NCBI GenBank assembly: GCA_019119775.1
Contig: DWWL01000044.1
Coordinates: 49,912 to 113,911 of the forward strand
Source of the DNA: Candidatus Lachnoclostridium pullistercoris
Lineage (GTDB): Bacteria > Bacillota > Clostridia > Lachnospirales > Lachnospiraceae
DNA: 64,000 bases
Direction of reading: 5' to 3'
Position numbers and translations under genes: made by a program. The notes below the pieces were generated by a model. That model saw only the letters and a program-made list of their open reading frames with translations. It was not told the origin of the DNA and did no database searches. Positions 50,163-59,414 of this stretch are shown piece after piece (position 1 is the first letter of the stretch; each line of letters begins with the position of its first letter).

Positions 50163-51518
50163 CTATTCTACCACCATTTTTTCCGGCTGGCAAGTGCCCG
50201 GACGAGCCTTATTCTCCTGATCTTTCTGTTCCGGCCTGCGCACGGCGCGCACAAGGGCGATCCGCTTGTGCTCCACCCGCTCCACATGGAATTCATAGGC
50301 TCCGCAGGGGATCACCGGCCGTTCTTCCTCCCCGGGGATCCTGTCCAAAAGGGAGATCAGGTAGCCGCTGAGCGTGTCGTAGTCCTCCTCTTCTTCCTCT
50401 GTAAAGGGGATCTCAAGGGCCTCCGACACCTCTTCTAAGGACGCCATTCCGCTTAGCAGGAAGGAACCGTTTCCCAGGGGGCGGATCAGTTCCTCCTCTT
50501 TATCGTACTCATCCTGGATATTTCCCACGATCTCCTCCAGAATGTCCTCCATGGTGATGATTCCCGACAGCTGGCCGTACTCATCCACCACAATGGCCAT
50601 GTGGATCTTCTGGGACTGCATCTCCCGAAACAGGGAGTCCACGCTCCGGCTCTCCGGCACGAACTTGGCCTCCATCATCAGGTCCGGAATGTCCCGCACA
50701 GGAGTGTCCGCATAGGTCTGCTTTTCCGCCCACACCATGGCATCCCGCAGGTGGATCACTCCCAGGATGTCGTCCATTGTCTCCCCGAACACAGGGAAAC
50801 GGGAATGATTTCCCTCTTCCAGGATGAAGCGGACCGCCTCTTTCAAGGTCATGCTTCCGTCTAAGAGCACCACGTTTTTCCGGTGGGTCATCACATCCTC
50901 CGCCTGCTTGTCTCCCAGCTCAAAGATGTTGGTGATCATCTTTGCCTCGCTGGCCTCTAGGACGCCCTGCTCATGGCCTTCATTGACCATGGACACAATG
51001 TCCTCCTCCGTCACGCTCTCATCCCAGGAGGAGGGATCCATTCCCGCCGCCTTTAAGATAAAAGAGGCTACAGCGGACACCGCGGCCGTCACGGGGAAAA
51101 GCACGGTCATGAGAACGGAGGCGGGCAGATACAGGGAAAATGCCCACCGCTCCGGGCTGGCAGAAGCCAGCCGTTTCGGCACCGCCATTCCAAAAGCCAC
51201 CAGAAACACTATGTAGATCAGAGCTTCCAGAACCGCCCACAGCGGATTGGCGCTGCTCCAGACCATCTTGCGGAAGATAAAGGCTCCCACTAGCAGGGTC
51301 GCCCCGCTGGCAAACACCAGGTTGGTGTTGATCAGCCTCGCGGGATGAGCAGCGATCTGCATCAGCTTTGCCGCCTTTTTGTCTCCCTCCCCGGCCTTTT
51401 CCTCCAGATCCGTGTCGCTCAGTTCCTGAACCGCGGCGCCGAAGCCATATAAAACCGCCTCCAGAACTACCAAAACCAAAAGCATCAGCAGGTGTATGCC
51501 TGAATAACCATCGTCCAT
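50163..51518 (-). CDS. CNNM/CorC-type hemolysin family membrane protein
   Basis: A 451-residue protein from the ATG at 51518. The N-terminal DUF21/CNNM region has four membrane segments to about residue 190. Two CBS domains follow from about 205 (EDVMTHRKNVVLLDGSMTLKEAVRFILEEGNHSRFPV and DIPDLMMEAKFVPESRSVDSLFREMQSQKIHMAIVVDEYGQLSGIITMEDILEEIVG). The C-terminal CorC_HlyC domain begins near 355. Relatives are linked to Mg or Co transport rather than haemolysis. It is the gene after mazF in the same direction. Confidence 0.92.
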   Translation of the reverse strand: MDDGYSGIHLLMLLVLVVLEAVLYGFGAAVQELSDTDLEEKAGEGDKKAAKLMQIAAHPARLINTNLVFASGATLLVGAFIFRKMVWSSANPLWAVLEALIYIVFLVAFGMAVPKRLASASPERWAFSLYLPASVLMTVLFPVTAAVSAVASFILKAAGMDPSSWDESVTEEDIVSMVNEGHEQGVLEASEAKMITNIFELGDKQAEDVMTHRKNVVLLDGSMTLKEAVRFILEEGNHSRFPVFGETMDDILGVIHLRDAMVWAEKQTYADTPVRDIPDLMMEAKFVPESRSVDSLFREMQSQKIHMAIVVDEYGQLSGIITMEDILEEIVGNIQDEYDKEEELIRPLGNGSFLLSGMASLEEVSEALEIPFTEEEEEDYDTLSGYLISLLDRIPGEEERPVIPCGAYEFHVERVEHKRIALVRAVRRPEQKDQENKARPGTCQPEKMVVE

Positions 51519-51556
51519 TTCGCGCGTATCTCTCCTTTCCCTTTCCGGGCATTTAA

Positions 51557-51579
51557 TTGGGGGCATGCGGCCATGCCCC
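51557..51579. other. Hairpin upstream of the CNNM/CorC gene
   Basis: GGGGGCATG and CATGCCCCC pair around a short loop between mazF and the CNNM/CorC start. On the minus strand no T run follows. It may weaken read-through from mazF or affect the leader. Confidence 0.4.
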
Positions 51580-51630
51580 CCGTTTTTATGGTTTTATCAT
51601 ATCAAATCCGCTTCTGTTCGTCAATGTGGA

Positions 51631-51978
51631 CTATGTAGAAAGTTCCAGACTGACCATCAGCGCGCAGTCCACCTTCGCCTGCAGTTCCCCGTCAATGTGG
51701 CAGATCTTTTCCCTCAGCCGCTGCTTGTCAATGGTGCGCAGCTGTTCCAGCAGGATCACCGAATCCTTCACCATGGCGCATTTGGCCTTGTCTAACTCCA
51801 CGTGGGTGGGGAGCTTCGCCTTGTTCATCCTCGATGTGATGGCCGCGCAGATCACCGTGGGACTGTGTCGGTTGCCCACATCGTTCTGAATAATGAGCAC
51901 CGGGCGGACACCTCCCTGCTCCGAGCCCACCACCGGCCGCAGGTCCGCATAATAAATATCGCCTCGTCTGATAATCAC
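51631..51978 (-). CDS. mazF: MazF/EndoA-type endoribonuclease toxin without adjacent antitoxin
   Basis: A 115-residue PemK/MazF toxin that cuts mRNA at short sequences. I prefer the GTG at 51978 because it has GGAG upstream and makes the N-terminus [32 protein letters not shown] line up with B. subtilis EndoA. An ATG six codons upstream also exists. In Bacillus the antitoxin gene lies between alr and the toxin. Here the 133 bases between alr and mazF hold no such frame, so the antitoxin is missing or elsewhere. Confidence 0.92.
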   Translation of the reverse strand: MIIRRGDIYYADLRPVVGSEQGGVRPVLIIQNDVGNRHSPTVICAAITSRMNKAKLPTHVELDKAKCAMVKDSVILLEQLRTIDKQRLREKICHIDGELQAKVDCALMVSLELST

Positions 51979-52111
51979 GTTTTCACACTCCGTCATCTGA
52001 TTTTCTATCCCCAGTATTGACCGGATTTCAAAAATCTATTCCATGCAGAGAGATCACCTGTCAAAACGTCTCCCTACCTTATCTTATGACGAAGCGCCGG
52101 GACCGTTTCCC

Positions 52112-53302
52112 TCAGTCAAAGCCAAAATACTCGTCCCCGAAATAATCCTTCGTTCCCACGATGGCTCCGTTTTTCACGTACACCCGCGGGACTCTCATGC
52201 CAATGCCGCATATGATCTCATAGTGGAAGCCGCCGCTGCGCTCCGCCAGTTCTTCCACCGTGATCTGCTCCCCGCCGTCTTTTCCGATGAGAGTGACCGT
52301 GTCTCCCTCTTCCACATCCGGAATGTCGGTCACGTCCACCATCATCTGGTCCATGCAGACACGGCCCAGGATCCTGGCCCGCTTTCCGCGGATGAGCACG
52401 TCTGCCCGATTGGAAAGATTGCGCAGATAGCCGTCGGCGTAGCCCACAGGCACTGTGGCGATCACCGTCTCCCGCTCTGTAAAGCAGGTCCAGCCGTAGC
52501 TCACCGGCGTTTTGGCCGGAACAGTCTTTAAATAAACCACCTCGCTCTTCCACTCCAGGGCGGGGGTGAGGCTTATTTTCTCCTTCTCCACCTCGTCAGA
52601 GGGGTAGAGGCCGCACATAATGATGCCGGCGCGGACCATGTTGAAGTGGGAATCGTCCATGTCGATGATGCCGGCGCTGTTGGCGCAGTGGCGGATGGGG
52701 ATCTCCACTCCCCGCTCTTTCAAAAGATCCAGGAAATGACGGTACAGGGCCAGCTGATGGTCGGCGCTCTCTTTGTCCGTCTCATCTGCTTTGGCAAAAT
52801 GGGTGAACACGCCGGTAATCTCGATCCCCGGCAGGCGGCTGATCCGCTTCACCATGTCCGCGGATTTTTCATCGGGCGGCAGGCCGATCCGGCTCATGCC
52901 CGTGTCCACCGCGATGTGGATGGTCCCCTTCTTTCCCAGGATCCTGGCCCGCTTTGACAGGCGCTCCGCCTTCTCATACTGGAAGATCGCCGGAGAAATA
53001 TTGCAGTTCAGCAGATCGTCAAACCGCATCTGGGGCGTGACCCCCAGCACCAGGATGGGCTTCTGGATCCCGTGGCGCCTGAGAATCAGCGCTTCGTCGA
53101 TGGTGGCGACTCCGTAGCCTTCCACATAGGGCTCGATCGTCTTTGCCACCGGCACGGCTCCGTGGCCGTAGCCGTCCGCCTTCACGATTCCCATGACGCC
53201 GATGCCGGCGCCCACCCGTTTCTTTATGGCCTGCATGTTGGACTCCATGGCGCCCAGATCTATTTTTACATACCCTCTCTCATACTGTTCCATCTTATTC
53301 AT
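52112..53302 (-). CDS. alr: Alanine racemase
   Basis: A 396-residue pyridoxal-phosphate enzyme making D-alanine for peptidoglycan. The PLP lysine is in VKADGYGHGAVPVA near residue 43 and the catalytic Tyr in the C-terminal barrel near VSYGWTCF at about 268. The GRVCMDQMMVDVT motif is near 316. It overlaps the nnr stop by eight bases and belongs to the rex-acpS-nnr-alr operon. AAGGAAGTAAAAGACG precedes the ATG. Confidence 0.96.
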   Translation of the reverse strand: MNKMEQYERGYVKIDLGAMESNMQAIKKRVGAGIGVMGIVKADGYGHGAVPVAKTIEPYVEGYGVATIDEALILRRHGIQKPILVLGVTPQMRFDDLLNCNISPAIFQYEKAERLSKRARILGKKGTIHIAVDTGMSRIGLPPDEKSADMVKRISRLPGIEITGVFTHFAKADETDKESADHQLALYRHFLDLLKERGVEIPIRHCANSAGIIDMDDSHFNMVRAGIIMCGLYPSDEVEKEKISLTPALEWKSEVVYLKTVPAKTPVSYGWTCFTERETVIATVPVGYADGYLRNLSNRADVLIRGKRARILGRVCMDQMMVDVTDIPDVEEGDTVTLIGKDGGEQITVEELAERSGGFHYEIICGIGMRVPRVYVKNGAIVGTKDYFGDEYFGFD

Positions 53303-54854
53303 CGTCTTTTACTTCCTTTTTCCTGATTTCCTGCCTGCCCCGGCAGCTGCACACATCTCCCAGAGCGTCCGCCACATCTTTTGCCAGCACGGCCCGCTCC
53401 CCGTGAAGCTCTGCCGCCCGCTCCCCGGCCAGGCCGTGAACGTAGACGCCCAGGGAAGCCGCTGCCGGCTCGTCAAGCCCCTGGGCTAAAAGAGCTCCGA
53501 TGACGCCGGAAAGCACATCCCCGGTGCCGCCTTTTGCCATGGCGGAACAGCCGCTGCCGTTCACAAAAAGGCTGCCGTCGCCGCCGGCCACCACTGTGGC
53601 CGCGTCCTTTAGCACGCAGGTGATCCCGTAGCGGTCCGCATACCGGGCCGCCGTCCCCACAAGGTCCTTCTGGATCTCCCCCACGGGAACGCCCAGAAGA
53701 CGGCTCATCTCCAGCAGATGGGGGGTGATCACAATATTCTCCGTGAAATACCTGGTGAGTTCCTCCCGCTCCGCCACGGCGTTCAAGCCGTCTGCGTCCA
53801 GGACCACCGGGGAACAGGCGGCGCTCAGCACAGCCTGCACCAGTTTCCCGGCCGTCTCATCACGGCCCAGGCCGGGTCCCAGCACCACGGCGGACGCCTC
53901 CCGGCACAGCCGCTCCACGTCCTCCTGGGAAAGTCCTCCCTCCTCAAACAGCCGGTCCTCCTCGTAGGGAATCAGCACCGCCTCCGGAAGGAAGGTCTGC
54001 AGGATCTCCCGGTTGGCCTCAGGAGTGAGGATCTTTACCAGCCCCGCCCCCATGCGGTAGGCCGCCAGAGCGGCCAGGCAGGCGGCTCCTGCCATATTTT
54101 TCCGGCCGCCAGCCACCAGCACCTTCCCGAAAGTGCCCTTGTTGGAATAGGCCGGCCGGGCAGGCAGGCGGCTCAGATCCTCTTTCTCCCAGGCAAAAAC
54201 AGACGCCCCGGACCGGCGGACTGCCTCCGCCGGAAATCCGGCGTCCGCCACCACCAGACGCCCGCAGTAATCTTTTCCCGGATAGACGGCGCAGCCGATT
54301 TTTTCATAGCCGAAGGTCACGGTCACATCCGCCCGCAGGGCCGGCCCCAGAAGGGCCCCCGTGTCGGAGCTGACGCCGGACGGCACGTCCACCGCCACCA
54401 CCGTCTCCGCCTGAATCTCTTTTAAAAACCGCAGGAAGTCTCCGTAATTCCCGGTCACCGGCCGGTTCAATCCCACGCCGAACACTCCGTCAATGAGCAC
54501 GCTGCAGCCCCCTGGGATAAAATCTCCGAACTGCTCGATCTCCACCCCCAGCCGCCTGGCGATCTCGATCTGCAGCTTCAGTTCTTCCGTCCCCCGCTCC
54601 GGATCCCCCGCCAGGATCACCGCCGCCGGATGGCCTTTTTCCTTCAGCATTCTGGCCGCCGCCACCGCGTCGGCTCCGTTGTTTCCCAGGCCGGCCGCCG
54701 CCAGCACCCGGCCGCCGGGCCCTGCCGCCCGGTGGGCCTCCTCAGCCACCGCCATGGCCGCCCGCTCCATCAGAACCAGGGACGGAATCCCCACCTCCTG
54801 GATCGTAAAGCGGTCGATCTCCTTCATCTGCGCTCCGCTCACCAGATATCTCAT
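53295..54854 (-). CDS. nnr: Bifunctional NAD(P)HX epimerase/dehydratase
   Basis: A 519-residue repair enzyme for hydrated NADH and NADPH. The N-terminal YjeF_N epimerase domain covers about residues 1-215 (GLGNNGADAVAAARML near 56). The C-terminal ADP/ATP-dependent dehydratase domain of the ribokinase-like fold runs from about 235 (GTFGKVLVAGGRKNMAGAACLAALAAYRMGAGLV), with GLGRDE near 330, LDADGLNAVAE near 351 and MAKGGTGDVLSGVIGALLAQG near 440. It overlaps acpS by four bases and alr by eight, indicating tight coupling. Confidence 0.95.
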   Translation of the reverse strand: MRYLVSGAQMKEIDRFTIQEVGIPSLVLMERAAMAVAEEAHRAAGPGGRVLAAAGLGNNGADAVAAARMLKEKGHPAAVILAGDPERGTEELKLQIEIARRLGVEIEQFGDFIPGGCSVLIDGVFGVGLNRPVTGNYGDFLRFLKEIQAETVVAVDVPSGVSSDTGALLGPALRADVTVTFGYEKIGCAVYPGKDYCGRLVVADAGFPAEAVRRSGASVFAWEKEDLSRLPARPAYSNKGTFGKVLVAGGRKNMAGAACLAALAAYRMGAGLVKILTPEANREILQTFLPEAVLIPYEEDRLFEEGGLSQEDVERLCREASAVVLGPGLGRDETAGKLVQAVLSAACSPVVLDADGLNAVAEREELTRYFTENIVITPHLLEMSRLLGVPVGEIQKDLVGTAARYADRYGITCVLKDAATVVAGGDGSLFVNGSGCSAMAKGGTGDVLSGVIGALLAQGLDEPAAASLGVYVHGLAGERAAELHGERAVLAKDVADALGDVCSCRGRQEIRKKEVKDDE

Positions 54855-55219
54855 AGCTCTTCTCCTTCCCCCACCGCAAACGCGCAGGCGTAGACCGCCG
54901 TGTTTGTGATGGACACATGAATCCGCGAGATCCGGCGCTTTTTCGCCTCCTCCTCCGCCTTTCCGTAAAGGACGACAAAAGGCTTTCCGAGCTCGTCCCG
55001 CAGCACCTCGATCTCTGACGGCCAGAAGGAGCGGAACCCCGTTCCGAACACCTTCGCCACCGCCTCTTTCACAGCAAAATTGCCGGCCAGCCGGGTTTTA
55101 TTGTCCCCGGCCTGCCGGCACTCTTCTTCCGTATAAACGCGGGTCAGAAAAGACGTCCTCTCACATGCTTTTTCAATTCTTCCGATCTCCACCATATCTG
55201 TTCCTACGCCTATGATCAT
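54851..55219 (-). CDS. acpS: Holo-[acyl-carrier-protein] synthase
   Basis: A 122-residue phosphopantetheinyl transferase activating acyl carrier protein. The ATG at 55219 overlaps the rex stop as ATGA. The conserved blocks are IGVGTDMVEIGRIEKA at residue 3 (Mg-binding Asp) and the NFAVKEAVAKVFGTGFR segment near residue 48, with the Glu and Lys of the active site. IHVSITNTAVYACAFAV closes the fold. The usual length is 115-125 residues. Confidence 0.95.
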   Translation of the reverse strand: MIIGVGTDMVEIGRIEKACERTSFLTRVYTEEECRQAGDNKTRLAGNFAVKEAVAKVFGTGFRSFWPSEIEVLRDELGKPFVVLYGKAEEEAKKRRISRIHVSITNTAVYACAFAVGEGEEL

Positions 55220-55878
55220 GACTGTCCTTTTTCCTTCTCCCCGCTGCCGCTCTCCTGCATGCTGCACACCCGGTAGCAGAGCCGCATCAGACTCTCGGAA
55301 AGGTGCACATTTTCCACTACCACGTCGTCCGGCACTGTCAGATCCACGTGGGCAAAATTCCAGATGCCCTTGACCCCGGCCCGGATCACCCGGTCGGCGA
55401 TCTCCGGCGCCTTTGTCTTCGGAATGGTCAGCGCTGCCATCTGCACGTCGTTGTCACGGATAAACTGCTCCAGCTCGTCAATGCTCCGGATCTCAATACC
55501 CCGGACCACCAGGCCGATGAGCCTGGGGTTGATGTCGAACATTCCCTTGATCACAAAGCCCCGCTTCTCAAAGTTGGCGTAATTGGCGATGGCCTGTCCC
55601 AGATTGCCGGCGCCGATAATGACCAGGTTGTGCTGCCGGTCGATCCCCAGGATCTTGGCAATCTCCGTATACAGGTGCTTGACGTTGTAGCCATAGCCCT
55701 GCTGGCCGAAACCGCCGAAATTGTTCAGGTCCTGACGGATCTGAGATGCCGTCACGTGCATCCTCTGACTCAGCTCATTGGAGGAAATTCTCTCCACCCC
55801 GTCCTCCAGAAGCTCTCCTAAATATCGGTAATACCTGGGCAGTCTGGAGATCACTGCCCTTGATATCTGCTTTTCCAC
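55216..55878 (-). CDS. rex: Redox-sensing repressor Rex
   Basis: A 220-residue NADH/NAD-responsive repressor. An N-terminal winged helix (residues 1-80; SRAVISRLPRYYRYLGELLEDGVERISSNELSQRMHVTASQIRQDLNNFGGFGQQGYGYNV region) is followed by a Rossmann domain with VIIGAGNLGQAIANY near 89. The C-terminal domain-swapped helix follows. It governs fermentative and NADH-recycling genes in Clostridia. Two Rex-like sites lie in its own promoter, so it is probably self-regulated. Confidence 0.97.
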   Translation of the reverse strand: MEKQISRAVISRLPRYYRYLGELLEDGVERISSNELSQRMHVTASQIRQDLNNFGGFGQQGYGYNVKHLYTEIAKILGIDRQHNLVIIGAGNLGQAIANYANFEKRGFVIKGMFDINPRLIGLVVRGIEIRSIDELEQFIRDNDVQMAALTIPKTKAPEIADRVIRAGVKGIWNFAHVDLTVPDDVVVENVHLSESLMRLCYRVCSMQESGSGEKEKGQS

Positions 55879-55917
55879 GGTTTTATCGCTCCTCTGTCTG
55901 TTATTTTTAAGTCAGCA

Positions 55918-55981
55918 TTGTTAAGTTTTATTATAACCACTGAGCGGGGTAATGTCAAATCGTTTGTTAAAAATTCAACAT
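55918..55981 (-). promoter_or_regulatory. rex promoter with two Rex-type operators
   Basis: On the minus strand a consensus TTGACA (55953-55958) and TATAAT (55930-55935) have a 17-base spacer. A Rex-like box TTGTTAA-N4-TCAACAT (55964-55981) lies just upstream of the -35. A second, half-conserved box TTGTTAA-N4-TATTATA (55918-55935) covers the -10. The established Rex consensus is TTGTTAA-N4-TTAACAA. Confidence 0.75.
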
Positions 55982-56007
55982 ACTTTCTTCCCTCCCGGAA
56001 ACAGTTC

Positions 56008-56036
56008 TTGAAAAAAGTACCAACCTATATTATACT
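56008..56036 (+). promoter_or_regulatory. Promoter of the ABC-F gene
   Basis: TTGAAA (56008-56013) and TATACT (56031-56036) with a 17-base spacer, 48 bases before the ATG. It is divergent from rex. Confidence 0.75.
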
Positions 56037-56084
56037 TATCCTGGTTTTTTTTGCGGAAAAACGTCTGTACAAGGAGGAAGAAGA

Positions 56085-58001
56085 ATGATTTTATCGTGCA
56101 GCCATTTAAGCAAATCCTTCGGAAGCAAAACGGTGATCGCCGATGCTTCCTTTCACATAGAAGACCACGAGAAAGCAGCCATTGTGGGCATCAACGGAGC
56201 GGGAAAGTCCACCCTGTTAAAGATGATCACCGGGGAGCTGCCCTCCGACTCGGGGGAGGCGGTGCTGGCAAAGGGAAAAACTCTGGGCTACCTGGCCCAG
56301 CACCAGGATCTGACCAGCAGCCGCTCCATCTTTGAGGAGCTGCAGAAGGTGAAGCAGCCCCTTCTGGATATGGAGGAAAAGATCCGGGGCCTGGAGCTTA
56401 AGATGAAGGGGGCGTCCGGGGAGGAACTGGAGAACCTGCTGGCCCAGTACAGCCGCTTAAGCCACGACTTTGAATCAGCCAACGGCTACGCCTGGAAGAG
56501 CGAAATCACCGGCGTGCTGAAAGGTCTGGGCTTTGAGGAGGACGAATTTCAAAAGCCTATCTCCGCCCTCTCCGGCGGCCAGAAGACCCGGGTCTTTCTG
56601 GGAAAACTGCTCTTGTCTAAACCGGATCTGATCATGCTGGACGAGCCCACCAACCACCTGGACATGGAGTCCATCGCCTGGCTGGAGACCTATCTGATCA
56701 ACTATCCGGGAGCGGTGATCATCGTGGCCCACGACCGGTATTTCCTGGACCGGGTGGTGACAAAGATCATTGAGCTGGACGGCGGAAAGGCTTCCGTATT
56801 CCAGGGAAATTACACGGCCTACAGCGAAAAGCGGGCCATGCTGCGGGAGGCAAAGATGAAGGCCTGGCTGAACCAGCAGCAGGAGATCCGCCATCAGGAG
56901 GAAGTGATCGCAAAGTTAAAATCCTTCAACCGGGAAAAGTCCATCAAGCGGGCGGAGAGCCGGGAGAAGATGCTGGAAAAAATCGAGCGCATTGAGAAGC
57001 CCGCAGAAATCAACGACGAGATGGTCATCCGCCTGGAACCCAACGTGGTCAGCGGAAATGACGTGCTCACAGTGCACGGCCTTTCCAAATCCTTCGGCTC
57101 CCAGCTGCTCTTTAAAGACGTGGATTTTGAGATCAAGCGCGGAGAGCGGGTGGCCATCATCGGAAACAACGGCACGGGAAAGACCACCATTTTAAAGATC
57201 TTAAACCAGGTCCTGGAGCCGGACGCCGGCGAGATCCGCCTGGGGTCAAAAGTCCATATCGGCTACTACGACCAGGAGCATCAGGTGCTGCACATGGAAA
57301 AAACTCTGTTTGACGAGCTGCAGGACACCTACCCCACCATGGACAACACCCAGATCCGAAATGTGCTGGCGGCATTTCTGTTCACCGGAGATGACGTATT
57401 CAAGCGGATCAAAGATCTGAGCGGCGGGGAGCGGGGACGCGTTTCCCTGGCAAAGCTCATGCTGTCCGAGGCCAATTTCCTCATTCTGGACGAGCCCACC
57501 AACCACCTGGACATCACCTCCAAGGAGATTCTGGAGGACGCCCTGGTCCACTACACCGGGACCGTGCTCTACGTCTCCCACGACCGGTATTTTATCAACC
57601 GGACGGCCACCAGGATCCTGGATCTGAAAAACCAGACTCTGATCAACTATATCGGCAACTACGATTACTATCTGGAGAAAAAGGAAGTGATGGAGCAGCT
57701 CCACGCCGCCCCCGAATCCAGAGAAGCCAAACCCCAGGCAGTTTCTGAGGTAAAGCTGGACTGGAAGGCCCAGAAGGAAGAACAAGCCAGAAAGAGAAAG
57801 CTGCAGAATGAATTAAAAAAGACGGAGGAAGAGATCTCCTCCCTGGAATCAAGAGACAGCGAGCTGGATGAACAGCTCACCCTGGAAGAAGTGTACACAG
57901 ACCACCAGAAAGTCCGGGAGATCAATGAGGAGAAATCCTCCATCGCCTCCCGGCTGGAAGAGCTTTACGCCGTCTGGGAGCAGCTGGCGGAAGAAGAATA
58001 A
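56085..58001 (+). CDS. ABC-F family ATPase (YdiF/Uup-like)
   Basis: A 638-residue cytoplasmic protein with two ATP-binding cassettes and no membrane segment. Cassette 1 has GINGAGKST near residue 35, LSGGQKTRVFL near 162 and LIMLDEPTNHLDM near 184. The linker between them is a long charged coil (residues 235-310). Cassette 2 has GNNGTGKTT near 360, LSGGERGRVSL near 445 and LILDEPTNHLDI near 467. The tail after 545 is a coiled coil. ABC-F proteins act on the ribosome, some giving antibiotic protection; the subfamily here looks like a housekeeping type. Confidence 0.92.
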   Translation: MILSCSHLSKSFGSKTVIADASFHIEDHEKAAIVGINGAGKSTLLKMITGELPSDSGEAVLAKGKTLGYLAQHQDLTSSRSIFEELQKVKQPLLDMEEKIRGLELKMKGASGEELENLLAQYSRLSHDFESANGYAWKSEITGVLKGLGFEEDEFQKPISALSGGQKTRVFLGKLLLSKPDLIMLDEPTNHLDMESIAWLETYLINYPGAVIIVAHDRYFLDRVVTKIIELDGGKASVFQGNYTAYSEKRAMLREAKMKAWLNQQQEIRHQEEVIAKLKSFNREKSIKRAESREKMLEKIERIEKPAEINDEMVIRLEPNVVSGNDVLTVHGLSKSFGSQLLFKDVDFEIKRGERVAIIGNNGTGKTTILKILNQVLEPDAGEIRLGSKVHIGYYDQEHQVLHMEKTLFDELQDTYPTMDNTQIRNVLAAFLFTGDDVFKRIKDLSGGERGRVSLAKLMLSEANFLILDEPTNHLDITSKEILEDALVHYTGTVLYVSHDRYFINRTATRILDLKNQTLINYIGNYDYYLEKKEVMEQLHAAPESREAKPQAVSEVKLDWKAQKEEQARKRKLQNELKKTEEEISSLESRDSELDEQLTLEEVYTDHQKVREINEEKSSIASRLEELYAVWEQLAEEE

Positions 58002-59308
58002 CCCATCTTCTTCTCAAAGTCTCTCGCCTCCCAGAGGATTTTTCCCTCGTCCAGGGCCAGAATCTCCCTGTTTTTCATAAGGACCCGGCCGCCGGCGATC
58101 ACATCCGTGACGTCCGCCGGCCCGGCACATTCAAATAAAGTGCGAATCTTATTTCCCGACGGCATCAGGCGGGGACTAAAGCGGTCCACACAGATCAGGT
58201 CGGCGTGGCAGCCGGCCTCTATTTTTCCCAGGCGGCCTTCCTCGTCCAGGGCTCTCGCGCCGCCCTCATACATCATCCGGAACAGAGTTTCCGCCGGCAT
58301 GACGGCCGGATTTCCCGCCGGCACGCCCCAGAAAATATTCATCACGGACCGGAAGATCCTCATCTCGTTCCACAGATTCAGCCCGGCATGGGCCGCTCCG
58401 TCTGAGCCGAAGCCGGGAACAATCCCCATTTCCAGGAGCTTTGGCGTCTCCGGCACCGCTTTGCCGCAGTTGCTGAACGGACAGTGGCAGACCATGACTC
58501 CTCTGTCCCGCACCAGCTCTTTTTCCCGGTCGGACAGGAGGAGGCTGTGGGCTCCCAGGAACCGGCCGGACAGCACTCCCATCTTTTCCAGATATTCATA
58601 GGGACGCATCCCTTCCCGGCGCACAATCCCGTCCACTTCCCCCTGATATTCGTTCATATGAGCCTGGAGAATGGCTCCCCTCTCCTCTGCGTGCTCCGCC
58701 GTCAGCCGCACCAGCTGATCAGAGCAGGAGTTGAGGGCCCGCAGAGAATAGTAGACCTTCAGATTTCCCGCTCCATTCCAGTCCTCGTACAGGCGGTCGG
58801 CCCGGCGCACAGCCTCCTTCGCGTCCATGGCAATGCTCTCCGGCAGCCCCTCCTCGTCCATGGTGGAGCAGGATAAGCGCCCCCGCAGTCCGCTCTCCAG
58901 ATAAACCGCAGCCGCCTCTTCCATAAAATAGCTGCCAGACTCCACAAAGCCGGTGGTTCCGCAGCGGATCATCTCCAGGGCCGCCAGCTCAGCAGACAGT
59001 TTCATGCGCTCCGGCGTCAGAGTGCTCTCAAAAGGGAGCATCACCCTGGTCCATATGATGGGGCGGGCGTCCAGCACCAGCCCTTTTAACAGCTGCTGGC
59101 CGGTGTGCATGTGGCTGTCCATCAGACCCGGCATCACGATCCGGTCCGTCCCGGAGATCACCTCCCCGGCCTCCCACTCCGCGCTCCCGTGGGGAACGGC
59201 CGCCAGGATCTTCCCGTCTTCGACCGCCACATCCATTCCCTCTGAAATCGTTTTCTCATCCGTCATCACCGTTCCGTTTTCAATCAGCAGACTGCAGTGC
59301 TTTTTCAT
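57965..59308 (-). CDS. Amidohydrolase (TrzA/SsnA/guanine-deaminase-like)
   Basis: A 447-residue metal-dependent deaminase or chlorohydrolase-type enzyme. The ATG at 59308 follows GAGAGGAGACAGA. Metal ligands are visible as HMHTGQQL near residue 62, QAHMNEYQGE near 208, AHSLLLS near 245 and GSDGAAHAGLNLW near 300, the normal set for a mononuclear zinc site. A final beta strand set (HADLICVD) closes the composite domain. Its 3' end overlaps the convergent ABC-F gene by 37 bases. The substrate is not evident; purine or pterin deamination would be usual. Confidence 0.88.
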   Translation of the reverse strand: MKKHCSLLIENGTVMTDEKTISEGMDVAVEDGKILAAVPHGSAEWEAGEVISGTDRIVMPGLMDSHMHTGQQLLKGLVLDARPIIWTRVMLPFESTLTPERMKLSAELAALEMIRCGTTGFVESGSYFMEEAAAVYLESGLRGRLSCSTMDEEGLPESIAMDAKEAVRRADRLYEDWNGAGNLKVYYSLRALNSCSDQLVRLTAEHAEERGAILQAHMNEYQGEVDGIVRREGMRPYEYLEKMGVLSGRFLGAHSLLLSDREKELVRDRGVMVCHCPFSNCGKAVPETPKLLEMGIVPGFGSDGAAHAGLNLWNEMRIFRSVMNIFWGVPAGNPAVMPAETLFRMMYEGGARALDEEGRLGKIEAGCHADLICVDRFSPRLMPSGNKIRTLFECAGPADVTDVIAGGRVLMKNREILALDEGKILWEARDFEKKMGYSSSASCSQTA

Positions 59309-59376
59309 TCTGTCTCCTCTCCCGCGGATCCGGCCATTTCTCTTCCGCCGCCGTCCGCCCGTTTTAAGCAAACAGC

Positions 59377-59405
59377 ATTATAGCAGAAAAATCCCTGCCG
59401 CACAA
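59377..59405 (-). promoter_or_regulatory. Promoter of the amidohydrolase gene
   Basis: TTGTGC (59400-59405) and a perfect TATAAT (59377-59382) on the minus strand with a 17-base spacer, about 65 bases before the ATG. Confidence 0.7.
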
Positions 59406-59414
59406 CCATTCCCG

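Noticed and set aside
51557..51579. Rho-independent terminator of mazF
   Set aside because: The hairpin lacks a T run on the minus strand, where mazF is transcribed.
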